From: Knoxdaviesia capensis
Lineage: Eukaryota > Ascomycota > Sordariomycetes > Microascales > Gondwanamycetaceae
Length of the DNA: 64,000 bases
Direction: 5' to 3'
Assembly: GCA_001510575.1 (NCBI GenBank)
Contig: LNGK01000013.1
Location: forward strand, 149,011-213,010
Shown one piece after another: positions 37,701-50,159 of this stretch. The notes beneath the pieces were generated by a model. That model worked only from the letters and a program-made list of their open reading frames with translations. It searched no databases and was not told the origin of the DNA. The position numbers were made by a program, and so were the translations under genes. Each line of letters starts with the position of its first letter. Position 1 is the first letter of the stretch.

Positions 37701-39935
37701 TTAGCTAGCGCTATAGGGACTTTTATTTACTTAGCGTATAATTATATCTCGTTACGTATCTATCTAGGTATTAGACGTATCTAACCTAAACTAGTATCTA
37801 AGGGAAGTATTACTATAGTTATTATAGATTAAATCCTAAGGGATAGCTAGTAGCTAGCTACTAGGTAGTAACTCTTATAAAGAAAGGCTAAAGACTAGAG
37901 TTTTAATTAGCCGAATAGCCTAATTAATAATACCCTATATTAGAGAGCTAATTAACGTAATAGTAAAGGTAGAAGTACCGTATATAACCTACCTTCTTTC
38001 GAAGTAAAGAACTAGCTAGGCCGTACTATTAGTAATTATCTATATACTATAACTTAACTAGCTAAGTAACTCGTCTATAAGATATAGGCCTAATATAAAC
38101 TACGCCTAGCGTAAGAAACGATCCGTACTTTTACGTATACGCTTATTAATACCGATAGTATTCTACTTAGCGGTCTCCTAGATACTAAATAGTAGTTTAT
38201 TAGCCTTAAGGTTAGCTTATTATTCTATAATAGCCTCGTATAAGATATATAACTAGATAACTTTTAGTAGTATAAATAGAGCCTAGTATAATAACCCTAT
38301 TAGTATATACGTAAGGGTTATAGCGGGAGTATTACTATACTAGCGTAGCTCGCTCTAGTATAAGCTACTATCTATCTAGGCGGAGGCTAGAGGCGGTAAG
38401 AGAGGCTAATAGAATATTCTCTATTTCGCTATACCGTAAAGGATAGTCGAATATAGAGATAAAGAGCTTATTAAGCTTATTATTAAGTAGCTAGTAATAA
38501 TATATTAGCTAGCGATAAAGTAAAAGTATATCCTATATAAGCTATACCTAAGTATCCGTTAATCGATATCTCTAAAGTAGGTTTAGCTACTTATTTAGTA
38601 GACCTAGGGCTATCTTAAATATAAATATAATTAACTTTATAGTAACCTTAATATAAGCCTTCTAAGTTCCCTCCTCTAGTTAGAAGCTAAAGGGTTTACG
38701 CTACTCTATAGAAGGGTATACCGTATTTACGTAGGTTAGCGTTACTATTACTAACTAGGTATTAGAAACGTCGGCCTATATAGTCTTAATATATTCCTTA
38801 AAAGCCTTCTTTATATAACCTAGCTTAATATCTCTAAGGGCTAGTAGTATAGTAGCGCGTCTAATAGTATTAGCTAAAAACCCTTCTAGATAAACGTCTT
38901 ACTTAACTCGGTATAGCTAGAAGTTAGGCTTAGCTTTAAAGCTAGCTCTAGATATAGTTATAGTTAATAGGCTATTCTTATATACCCTATTATATAGGTC
39001 TTAAAGCTACCTAAAATATAATAAAGTACTACGTTTAATAGACTTAGGACCGATAAGAACTAATATATTACTTTTATACGGCTCTATATTAAGGATAAGA
39101 GGTATTATTATTATTATAGCTACTTTAAACTAATAGCTATTATTATATAGAAATAGACGTTAATACTAAACCCCTATCTATTCTCTTATAGATAGCGTTA
39201 CTAAGTTTACTCCCTTATAATTAGTACGATAGTACCTCCGTATATAGTTAGGCGAGAGGGTTACGTAAGAATATAATTAGTACTTAATACCTAGATAAGG
39301 TAGGCTTAGGCCTAGAATAGGGGGGGGATAGTTAGTAAGTAGAGAGAATACCTTAATATTAACCCTCGTATATATATAGATACGTTAATTATTTAAGAGA
39401 GCCGAAGTAATAGTTACCCGATAAGGGGGCCTAATAGCTTTATATTTATTAAGGAGATACCTATTAATATATTCTAATAGAAGGCTATAATAGTAATCGG
39501 TATATATAATTATACTAAGATAGGCTATAGTAAATAAGTTAATATCGGTCTCTTCTTATATAGTAACTTTATTTATAATCGTTAGCTTAGATTAAGGCTC
39601 CTAGAAACGTTAGAACTTACTTTATAGAGATATAGTCCGCGTAAATTAAGAGTTTCTTAAAGCCTTTAAATAAATATTAAGATAAGAATTAAGAGATAGT
39701 CTACGTAACTAAGAGAGATATACTTCTATAAATCTCTAACTAAAGATATAAGATAAAATAGATAAACGAGTTATATAATAGATACGCCGAAGTAAATCTT
39801 AATTATTAACTATCCTTATAATTAATATACTTATAGTCCCTAACTAAATAAGTAGTAAGAAAGTACGAACTATAGAATAACCTAATAATAGGAAAGTATA
39901 ATTAACTCTAAGGATTATTATTTCTAAGCGGCTCT
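34741..39935. other. Unidentified RIP-mutated sequence
   Basis: About 5.2 kb, essentially free of CA and TG, not obviously tandem, and without a second copy recognised in the window. Several stretches read for 100 or more codons between non-RIP-type interruptions on the minus strand (around 36.9-37.3 kb), suggesting a former coding element. No reverse transcriptase, integrase or transposase motif could be recognised. The start (34741-34900) is a degenerate continuation of the satellite. Confidence 0.5.
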
Positions 39936-42520
39936 CTTAACTACCTCCTATCTTACTTCTTACCTATAGAGGACCTATATAAAGGTATTTACTAGGAGTA
40001 TAATACCCGAGAATATATCTATATATAGTATTCTTTATAGTCTATCTATTTAGCTACTACCCCGCTATAGAATATAGATACGGCTAGCCGCTAAGTATTA
40101 TTAATACTATAAGTACGGAAGGAATAAGTATAATAAAAGGCGGATAGAAGCTTTCTAGGTAGTCCTCCCTACTACCTCCTATCTTACTTCTTTACCTATA
40201 GAGTACCTATATATAGTAGTATATTAAGAAGTATAATACCTAAGGATATATCTATATATAGCCTACTTTATAGTTTAGTTTATCTATTTAGCTACTACCC
40301 TACTATAGAATATAGATACGGCTAGCTACTAAGTATCTTTTATACGGTATAGGTAAAAGGAATAACTACGATAGAAGGTAGATAGAAGCTTTCTAAGCGG
40401 TTCTCGCTACTACCTCCTATCTTACTTCTTTCCCTATAGAGTACCTATATATAGTAATATACTAGGAAGTATAATACCTAAGGATATATCTATATACGGC
40501 CTATTTTATAATCTATCTATTTAGCTACTACCCCGCTATAGAATATAGATACGGCTAGCCGCTAAGTATCTTTTACCTAATAGTATAGGTAGAAGGAATA
40601 AGTATAATAGAAGGCGGATAGAAGCTTTCTAGGCGATTCTCCCTACTACCTCCTATCTTACTTCTTTACCTATAGAGTACCTATATATAGTAGTATACTA
40701 GGAAGTATAATACCCGAGGATATATCTATATACCGCCTACTTTATAGTCTATCTATTTAGCTATTACCCCGCTATAGAATATAGATACGGCTAGCCGCTA
40801 AGTATCTTCTATATAGTATAAGTAGAAGGAATAACTATAATAGAAGGTAGATAGAAGCTTTCTAGGCGGTTCTCGCTACTACCTCCTATCTTACTTCTTT
40901 ACCTATAGAGTACCTATATATAGTAGTATACTAAGAAGTATAATACCCGAGGATATATCTATATATAGCTAACTTTATAATTTAGTTTATCTATTTAGCT
41001 ACTACCCCGCTATAGAATATAGATACGGCTAGCCGCTAAGCATCTTTTACCCGACGGTATAGGTAGAAGGAATAAGTATAATAGAAGGCGGATAGAAGCT
41101 TTCTAGGCGGTCCTCCCTACTACCTCCTATCTTACTTCTTTACNTATAGAGTACCTATATATAGTAGTATACTAGGAAGTATAATACCTAAGGATATATC
41201 TATATATAACCTACTTTATAGTCTATCTATTTAGCTACTACCCCGCTATAGAATATAAATACGGCTAGCCGCTAAGTATCTTCTATACGGTATAGGTAGA
41301 AGGAATAACTATAATAGAAGGTAGATAGAAGCTTTCTAGGCGGTTCTCGCTACTACCTCCTATCTTACTTCTTTACCTATAGAGTACCTATATATAGTAG
41401 TATACTAGGAAATATGATACCTAAGGATATATCTATATATAGCTAACTTTATAATTTAGTTTATCTATTTAGCTACTACCCCGCTATAGAATATAGATAC
41501 GGCTAGCTACTAAGTATCTTTTACCCGACGGTATAGGTAGAAGGAATAACTACGATAGAAGGTAGGTAGAAGCTTTCTAAGCGGTCCTCCCTACTACCTC
41601 CTATCTTACTTCTTTACCTATAGAGTACCTATATATAGTAGTATACTAGGAAGTATGATACCCGAGGATATATCTATATATAGCTAACTTTATAATTTAG
41701 TTTATCTATTTAGCTACTACCCCGCTATAGAATATAGATATAGCTAGCCGCTAAATATCTTTTATACGGTATAGGTAAAAGGAATAACTACGATAGAAGG
41801 TAGATAGAAGCTTTCTAGGCGGTTCTCGCTACTACCTCCTATCTTACTTCTTTACCTATAGAGCACCTATATATAGTAGTATGCTAGGAAGTATAATACC
41901 CGAGGATATATCTATATATAGCTAACTTTATAATTTAGTTTATCTATTTAGCTACTACCCCGCTATAGAATATAGATACGGCTAGCCGCTAAGTATCTTT
42001 TACCTAACGGTATAGGTAGAAGGAATAAGTATAATAGAAGGCGGATAGAAGCTTTCTAGGCGGTCCTCCCTACTACCTCCTATCTTACTTCTTTACNTAT
42101 AGAGTACCTATATATAGTAGTATACTAGGAAGTATAATACCTAAGGATATATCTATATATAACCTACTTTATAGTCTATCTATTTAGCTACTACCCCGCT
42201 ATAGAATATAGATACGGCTAGCCGCTAAGTATCTTCTATACGGTATAGGTAGAAGGAATAATTATAATAGAAGGTAGATAGAAGCTTTCTAGGCGGTTCT
42301 CGCTACTACCTCCTATCTTACTTCTTTACTTATAGAGTACCTATATATAGTAGTATACTAGGAAGTGTGATACCCGAGGATATATCTATATATAGCCTAC
42401 TTTATAGTCTATCTATTTAGCTACTACCCCGCTATAGAATATAGATATAGCTAGCCGCTAAGTATTATTTATACTATAAGTACGGAAGGAATAAATATAA
42501 TAAGAAGTATATAAAAGCCT
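39936..42520. repeat. Tandem array of ~237-bp units
   Basis: Eleven units located by the repeated ACTACCTCCT at 39940, 40171, 40409, 40645, 40878, 41119, 41352, 41593, 41831, 42072 and 42305. Spacings are 231, 238, 236, 233, 241, 233, 241, 238, 241 and 233. Alternation of 233 and 241 and of CTCGCTACT/CTCCCTACT starts points to a dimeric higher-order unit of ~474 bp. Two undetermined bases (N at 41144 and 42097) fall at the same unit position. No coding sequence. Confidence 0.92.
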
Positions 42521-42579
42521 TTTTAGTAGTTCTACCTATAACTTACTATATTATTTTATCTTCTAGAGAAATAATAGAT

Positions 42580-42815
42580 ATATAATACCTAACTAACCTT
42601 ATATACCTATTACTTCTCTTACTATACTACCGACGATATAGTAGATCCTAGTCCGCTAGGGGGGGTCCGTACCTAGAAAAATTTAGGTATTTTACTTATT
42701 TAGTATAGTAAAAATAAGTAATTCGACTCACGCTACTAAAAAATAAGTAAAAACGTATACCTTTTAGATACTATATTTTTAAGTTAAATAGAAAATAATA
42801 ATAAATTACTTATAA
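42580..42815 (+). repeat. Left arm of long inverted repeat
   Basis: About 235 bp whose reverse complement matches 50160-50395 and, over ~190 bp, 61440-61640. It includes a CTAGGGGGGG run and a strong AAAAATTTAGGTATTTTACTTAT segment. It bounds the 13-bp minisatellite on the left. Confidence 0.8.
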
Positions 42816-42824
42816 AGGGAGTTA

Positions 42825-43502
42825 AAAGACGGTAGCTTATTTTTAATAGGTGGTTATAGTAGGTAGCTTATTTTTAGTAGGTAGTTATAGTAGGTAGTTT
42901 CTTTTTAGTAGGTAGTTATAGTAGGTAACTAATATTTAGTAGGTAGTTATAGTAGGTAGTTATAGTAGGTAGTTATAGTAGGTAGCTTATTTTTAGTAGG
43001 TAGTTATAGTAAGTAGTTATAGTAGGTGGTTATAGTAGGTGGCTTATTTTTAGTAGGTAGTTATAGTGGGTAGCTTCTTTTTAGTAGGTTATTATAGTGG
43101 GTGGCTTCTTTTTAGTAGGTAGTTATAGTAGGTAGCTTTTTTTTAGTAGGTGGTTATAGTAGGTAGTTATAGTAGGTAGTTATAGTAGATAGCTTATTTT
43201 TAGTAGGTAGTTATAGTAGGTGGCTTATTTTTAGTAGGTGGTTATAGTAGGTGGTTATAGTAGGTGGTTATAGTGGGTGGTTATAGTAGGTAGCTTCTTT
43301 TTAGTAGGTAGTTATAGTGGGTGGCTTTTTTTTAGTGGGTAGTTATAGTAGATAGCTTATTTTCAGTAGGTAGTTATAGTGGGTAGTTATAGTAGGTAGT
43401 TATAGTAGGTAGTTATAGTGGGTAGCTTCTTTTTAGTAGGTAGTTATAGTAGGTGGCTTTTTTTTAGTAGGTGGTTATAGTAGATAGCTTATTTTCAGTA
43501 GG
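42825..43502. repeat. 13-bp minisatellite, left part
   Basis: Tandem GTAGGTAGTTATA / GTAGGTGGTTATA units mixed with ~18-bp units ending GCTTATTTTTA. The G-rich strand is the plus strand. It resumes at 49158 after copia C. Confidence 0.92.
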
Positions 43503-43844
43503 TGTTGAATATTAGATTAATTTATATTATATTATCCTTTATATAGCCGGAAGTTCATAACAAAGAACAAGGCTGCGATGAATAGCCTAGGGAATAATAA
43601 TAGATATAATATGGATTTACGAAGAGCCTAGTATAGAAGGGAAGCCTTAGAAGGCATTAGGGATCTAGACGGGAGGAAGCCTAGATCCTATAGGGGATAA
43701 GAAGGAAGCTTTCCCCCTATCTATTCTAATATAGTATTTTATAATTATTAACTACTTATCTTATTTTTTACCCCCTACCTTTATAAATAGTATTAACTAT
43801 AAAGTTACGCTTCTAATTCTAACCGCCTTTCTTATATTCGAATA
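43503..43844 (+). repeat. Left LTR of copia C
   Basis: 342 bp. Its outer ~110 bases keep CA and TG (TGTTGAAT, TCATAACAAAGAACAAGG, GCGATGAAT), while the inner part is fully mutated. Confidence 0.92.
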
Positions 43845-45254
43845 GGTTATAAGCCTGGCGCTCGTAGCTTTATACCTTACTATTTTCGTTTCGACCTACC
43901 CCCCCCCCCCCCCCCCCCCCCNCCCCCTTAACCTACCTATTAATCCTATAGGAACCGAGAAAACTTCCGTAGTCCCTCCCCCCCCCTATTTTCGGATCCT
44001 AGAAGCCGTTTAACTCCTATAATACTCCGATTTTTTACGTTCTAATAGAACGAGTTTTAGTAACTAATTCTACCCCCCTTCCCCTACCGAGTTAGCCTTA
44101 CTATTTACGATATTATATAACGATCGATATCCCTAATTAAGTCCTCGACTTCGAGGTAGAAGAGAGCCGAGCTTCTAGCTAATATCTACGAGGCTACCTT
44201 AGAACCCGAGGGAGAGACTCCTATATATATACCTAATACCCGTACCATCTACTATCCTCCCCTCCCTTAGGTATAGTTTATAGAAGTAATAACCGAGACG
44301 GTTACTAAGAACTTAAGGGAAATTAAGAAGGATAACGATAGGAAATAAAACTAAATCGTAGATTTAAAGCGGTAGTAGGTATTAATTAAGGAGATCTTAG
44401 AGATATAAGATAAGGTTTTATAAATAACTTAAGAGAACGAACGATAACGTAGATCCTCTTTCCGATAGTAGGAATACTAGTTAGAAGACGAAGATAATAA
44501 TAACTTAGATAAAGATAGGAACTATAGACGTTTAGCTACGAAGGTTAAGATAAAGGAGCTTAAGAACTACGCTATCTTTATCGATAAGACCCTAAAGCTA
44601 GCTAGTATTTTAAAATAGCTATAGTAGTCTAAAGAGTTCGAGACTACCTTAAGCGCGCTAGGTATTACTATCGAATAACTCCGAGACCTCTAACCCCTAG
44701 TAAGCGCGTATATAGTATATATAATAAAGGAATTAATCGCCCCCGAGATTTCCTTTATATTTAAGGATAAGGTAAATACTTATACCCTATTTAGATCGCT
44801 AAAGTAAAATTTCTAGGTAACTAGGGAGTTATAGATTAAAAATATTATAGTAGTTTTTAATTTCTAAACCGAACCGAGAGAGGGAGTATACTAAATCCTA
44901 AATCGATTCGTCTCTATAGTATATAAGGTAAGACTAGAAGGGCTTATAATCCTAACTATCTTAACCGCGATAGGCACCTACTATTATATTACTACCCGCT
45001 ACCCTAAGCTTAATAGAGACCTCCGCGCTATCCTAAAGAGTTTTAATAAGGATATTAATAATAAGGCTACCCTTATTATAGCTATATCTAAATATATAGC
45101 TAAGAATATAAACCGCGCTACGCGCTAATAGTAATCTAGATATCCTCCTAACTAGAAAAAAGATAATAGCGTAAAGAAACCTAACTACTATACCCCCCCC
45201 TCCCTTAAGCCTACTACTAGTAGTATCCCTATCTAGAAGAAGAGTAATATTTAA

Positions 45255-45296
45255 TACTATTAATATAGCTTAAAAGGTTATATTATAAGTAAGTAC
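45255..45296 (+). pseudogene. Relic of Gag zinc knuckle, copia C
   Basis: Y-x2-Y-x4-Y-x4-Y with a TAA stop at the third codon, the same as in fragment B. All four ligand positions of a CX2CX4HX4C knuckle read TAY. Confidence 0.75.
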
Positions 45297-48200
45297 TAAG
45301 CGAAAGCGAATAGTAAAGAGAGGACTTATAAGCTAAGAGCCGTAAATACTACGATTTCTACTAAGAAGCCTACTAAGGGTAAAGGTAATAAGCTTCTAAA
45401 AGACGCTAAGCTAGAGGAGTTAACTACCCTCTACGGTACTACTTATACTACTATAGACTAACGACCCTTTAAACCCTACCCCGTATATTATATCTATACG
45501 AATTAGATCTATAATATAGGTTTAGATTCCTATATTTTAAACGACCTATCTTAGTTTAAGCGAGGATCCCTAAAGACTTTTACTAATTCGATTAAGTTAG
45601 GGAGCGGATTATCGGGAGTTCGATATATTAAAACTATTTAACTCCGGATAAAGGATAGATCTAACCTTAGGATTACTAACGTCTAGTATTACCTTACTTT
45701 TCTTATTAACGTTATCTCTAGAATTATTTAATATAAGAAGGGGTACGTTCTAATAGTAGACCGGCTAATAATTAAGGATAAGGTTATTACTACTATCTTT
45801 TTAATAGAAAGAGGCTTTACGCTAGAAGTAAAGGAAGGCCCTAAGGCCTATACGACTATAAACGAGCTTCCTTACGAGGAAGGCTATACCTTATATACTA
45901 AAGTTAACGGTACTATATACGCTAACGTATCCCTACGTACGCTTTTAGAGAGCGAGGCTCTTATATACTAGCGCCTCTATTACCCTAGAAAGGTAGCTAT
46001 ATCTTAAATAGTTAAGGTAGTTACTAGTTCTCTAGTTAAGAAGGTAACTAGACTTATTAAGCCCTATAGCGCCTACGAGTTTAGAAAGATAACGTCTTTT
46101 AAACTACTAGACTCTAAAGTACCCTCTAAGGTACCTAGGGAGGTTATCTATATAGATATAAGTACTATACGACCGGTATCTACGAGCGGGAATAACTACT
46201 TCTTATTAGTATATAATAAAGCGACGAACTAACGATTAGTTTATATAACGGCCTAGAAAAGTAATATACTTATATATATCTAGAAGACTATTAAGAGATA
46301 GGCGCTAGAGCTAGGCTAGAAGCCTAAGAAGCTCTATAGCGATAACGGTACTAACGTTAGTACTAAGAAGCTAGCTACTTACTATAGCGAGTAGGGAATC
46401 GAGTATATAATATCGCCTCTATACTACCTAGCTAAGAACGGGTATATCGAGCGTAGTATCTATAAGGTCTTATAGAAGACTAGAGTAACTATTATTACCG
46501 AGAGTATCCCGCTAGAGCTATAGGATAAGATTATAACCGCGGTAGTCTATATACTTAATTAGACGGTTATCTCTAAGAGCTTTAATACGTTAATCGGCGC
46601 CTTTTAGAAGGCTTATAGGATATACGAGAAGGTTAATATATTATACCTTTAAATACTAGGTTTTAAGTATATCGTATATATAAACCCCCTCTAGCGATAG
46701 AAGATATTAAGCGCTAAATTCGATAGCTAAAATACTAAGTTAGTACCTACGGGCATAGAAGGTATCTTAGTTAAATACTAAAGCCGCTATCTTTATAGAG
46801 TATAGATTCTAGAATTCGGATAGGTATATATTACTAAGGATATCTAGTTTTAGGAACGTATCTATAAGCTTTTATATAGAAAGTACGTTCGATCTTACCT
46901 TCTAGGAGCGTTATGTTAGTTAAAAGCTAGCGCTACTATTAGTAGTAATATCCCTAAGAAGGGGATATCTAGCGTATTAAAGCTATCTAGCGTACCGGAG
47001 CTATCTAGGGTATTAGAGCTAACGGCCGTATTAGAACTATCTAATACGTAGAACTTATTAGACGATAAGGAAGTCGCGACCGCGAATCCTCTTATTACTA
47101 ACGAGAGCCGCTTAAGATTAGATAAACTCGAAGACCTTAACGAATTAACTAGTAACTAACTACTAGGAAATACTTTTATAGTAATATCTAATTTAATCTA
47201 CTTACGTAATACTAACGAAGTATTAAAGCGTAACCCTTAGCGAGATTAAAAAGCTATAAGAACCTAGATAGAAGCTATTAGGATTAAATTTTAGAAGGTT
47301 ATTAAGATAAAGACTTTTAAGGTAATATAGGGAAAGCCTTTAAAGAAACCGATTACTACGAAGCTCGCCTTTTAATAGAAGACTAACGTAGAGGGTAACG
47401 AAACTAAGAAGAAAGTAAGATAATACGCTTAAGGCTTTTAATAACGAGAAGGCGTCGATTTCTACGAAACGTTCGTATCAACTACGACCCTAGATACGTA
47501 AAGGATCCTATTAGCCCTCGTAATTAAGATAAGAGCTACCCTATAGTAGATAGACGTAGTCTCTACTTACTTATAAGAAGAGCTTAAGGAAACGATCTAT
47601 ATTATCCCTAAGCCTATAATACGTAAATACCTAGACGAATATCCTAAGGAGGCCCTAAAGGTCGGATAGAAGTTAGGAAGCGCTTAGTAGTATTTTATTC
47701 TACTAAAACTACTATATAAACTAAAGTAGTTAAGAAGATAGTAGTAGATTCGCTTCTAAGAGGTACTCGTAATAATCGGATTTAAGCCTTTATAAGCTAA
47801 CGACGTAACCTACTATAACCCCTAAACTTAAATAGTTATCTCTTCTTACGTCAACGACCTACTAATCCTTTCCCCTAATAAATCTATAGCTAATTAATTC
47901 GAGAAAGACCTAATAAGTATCCTAATCTCTAAGTACTAAGGAGAGCCTAAATAGCTTTTAGGAATAGCTATTAAGATCGAGAACGATAGTATCTTAATTA
48001 GCTAGGATACCTATATTAGAGATATACTAGAGGAGTTCTAGCTTTTAAATTACTAAACCGTAACTACGCTAATAGAGCTAATTACCTTTTTACTACCCGA
48101 GTATAAAGATATATAACCTACCGATTAAGGCCTATACTATTAAATAATAGGAAAGCTCTTATACCTTATAAGAAAGACCTAACCTAACGTAGCTTACGCT

Positions 48201-48815
48201 ATATATTAGTACGCGCGCTTCTCTTACGACCTACGAATTATATACGTTAAAGGTCTAAAGCGTATACTACGGTACCTTACCGGATACGCTTAGAAGGGGA
48301 TTACCTACCGATAGAGTCCTACGGTATAAGATTAGATACTAAACGCCTAAGCCGATACCTTATACGGTAATACTAAAGACGCCGAATTTAAATTAACTAC
48401 TAGCTATATTATTATACTTAATAATAACCCTATTAGCTAGTATAGTAAATAGTAGAGGCGGACTACCGATTCTTCCGCTAAAACCGAGATCTACGCGCTA
48501 CGAGAGACTATATACTACCTAGTATAGCTTTAATATTTACTAAACGAGCTTAACTTTTATATTAAGAATATCGTCCTCTAGGAGGATAATACCGCTACTA
48601 TTACCGCTATTACGAAACCTACTTACTATCTAAACCTAAAACACGTTAGTACGCCTCTTTACTTTACTATCGACCAAGTATAGGAACTTAATATTAGAGT
48701 ATAATACGTGCCTATAGCTAAATAATTAGCGGATATACTAACTAAGCTATTAAGGAGAATACTATTTAAGAGGTACGCGGGACTACTAGTATATAACGTT
48801 CCGACTAAGAAGGGG

Positions 48816-49157
48816 TATTAAATATTAGATTAATTTATATTATATTATCCTTTATATAGCTAGAAGTTTATAATAAAGAATAAGGCTACGATAAATAGCC
48901 TAGGGAATAATAATAGATATAATATAGATTTATAAAGAGCCTAGTATAAAAGGGAAGCCTTAGAAGGTATTAGGGATCTAGACGGGAGGAAGCCTAGATC
49001 CTATAGGGGATAAGAAGGAAGCTTTCCCCCTATCTATTCTAGCATAGTATTTCATAATCATCAACTACTCATCTTGTTTTTTACCCCCTACCTTTGTGAA
49101 TAGTATTAACTACAAAGTTACGCTTCTAATTCTAACCGCCTTTCCTATATTCGAACA
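48816..49157 (+). repeat. Right LTR of copia C
   Basis: 342 bp. The inner ~230 bases lack CA/TG, and the outer ~110 keep them (GCATAG, CATAATCATCAACTACTCAT, TTTGTGAATAG, GAACA). This is the mirror image of the left LTR. Confidence 0.92.
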
Positions 49158-50113
49158 GTAGGTAGTTATAGTAGGTAGTTATAGTAGGTAGCTTATTTTT
49201 AGTAGGTAGTTATAGTGGGTGGTTATAGTAGGTGGTTATAGTAGGTAGTTATAGTAGGTAGTTATAGTAGGTAGCTTATTTTTAGTAGGTGGTTATAGTA
49301 GGTAGTTATAGTATGTAGTTATAGTAGGTGGTTATAGTAGGTGGTTATAGTGGGTGGCTTCTTTTTAGTAGGTAGTTATAGTGGGTAGCTTCTTTTTAGT
49401 GGGTAGTTATAGTGGGTGGCTTCTTTTTAGTAAGTAGTTATAGTGGGTGGTTATAGTGGGTGGTTATAGTAGGTGGCTTTTTTTTAGTAGGTGGTTATAG
49501 TAGGTGGTTATAGTAGGTAGTTATAGTAGGTGGCTTATTTTTAGTAGGTGGTTATAGTGGGTGGTTATAGTAGGTGGTTATAGTGGGTAGTTATAGTAAG
49601 TGGCTTCTTTTTAGTAGGTAGTTATAGTAGGTAGTTATAGTAGGTAGTTATAGTAGATAGCTTATTTTTAGTAGGTGGTTATAGTAGGTAGTTATAGTGG
49701 GTAGCTTATTTTTAGTGGGTGGTTACAGTAGGTGGTTATAGTGGGTAGTTATAGTAGGTAGTTATAGTAGGTAGCTTCTTTTTAGTAGGTGGTTATAGTA
49801 GGTGGTTATAGTAGGTAGCTTCTTTTTAGTAGGTAGTTATAGTAGGTAGCTTCTTTTTAGTAGGTAGTTATAGTAGGTGGTTATAGTAGGTGGTTATAGT
49901 GGGTGGCTTATTTTTAGTAGGTGGTTATAGTAGGTGGTTATAGTGGGTAGTTATAGTAGGTGGCTTCTTTTTAGTGGGTAGTTATAGTGGCTAGCTTCTT
50001 TTTAGTAGGTAGTTATAGTAGGTGGCTTTTTTTTAGTAGGTGGTTATAGTAGGTGGTTATAGTAGGTAGTTATAGTAGGTAGCTTCTTTTTAGTAGGTAG
50101 TTATAGTAGGTAG
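49158..50113. repeat. 13-bp minisatellite, right part
   Basis: Continues the array of 42825-43502 after copia C; the first five bases are the target duplication. Units GTAGGTAGTTATA, GTAGGTGGTTATA, GTGGGTGGTTATA and the GCTTCTTTTTA-ended variant. TGG is retained in many units, so this array is much less mutated than its surroundings. Confidence 0.92.
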
Positions 50114-50118
50114 GTCTC

Positions 50119-50134
50119 TTAGGGTTAGGGTTTG
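50119..50134 (+). repeat. Interstitial TTAGGGTTAGGG
   Basis: Two canonical hexamers in tandem (TTAGGGTTAGGGTTTG) at the right edge of the minisatellite, in the same orientation as the terminal array. It may be a telomere relic or chance in a G/T-rich setting. Confidence 0.45.
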
Positions 50135-50159
50135 CATTTTATATTACTATCTTATACTA

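Larger units (their letters stand above)
43503..49157 (+). mobile_element. Ty1/copia LTR retrotransposon, copy C, complete but RIP-inactivated
   Basis: 5655 bp with 342-bp LTRs at 43503-43844 and 48816-49157, beginning TGTTGAAT and ending TCGAACA, and a perfect 5-bp target duplication GTAGG (43498-43502 and 49158-49162). AAGAAGGGG directly before the right LTR is the polypurine tract. With stops ignored, the interior shows gag with a zinc-knuckle relic (45255-45296), an integrase core (GIEY..SPLYYLAKNGYIER-like, about 46395-46455), the RT motif YVND (47847-47858) and RNase H with a C-terminal YVPIAKQLADILTK-like end (about 48700). The order integrase, RT, RNase H fits copia. An almost pure C run (43900-43927, with one N) lies in the leader. 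Confidence 0.94.
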
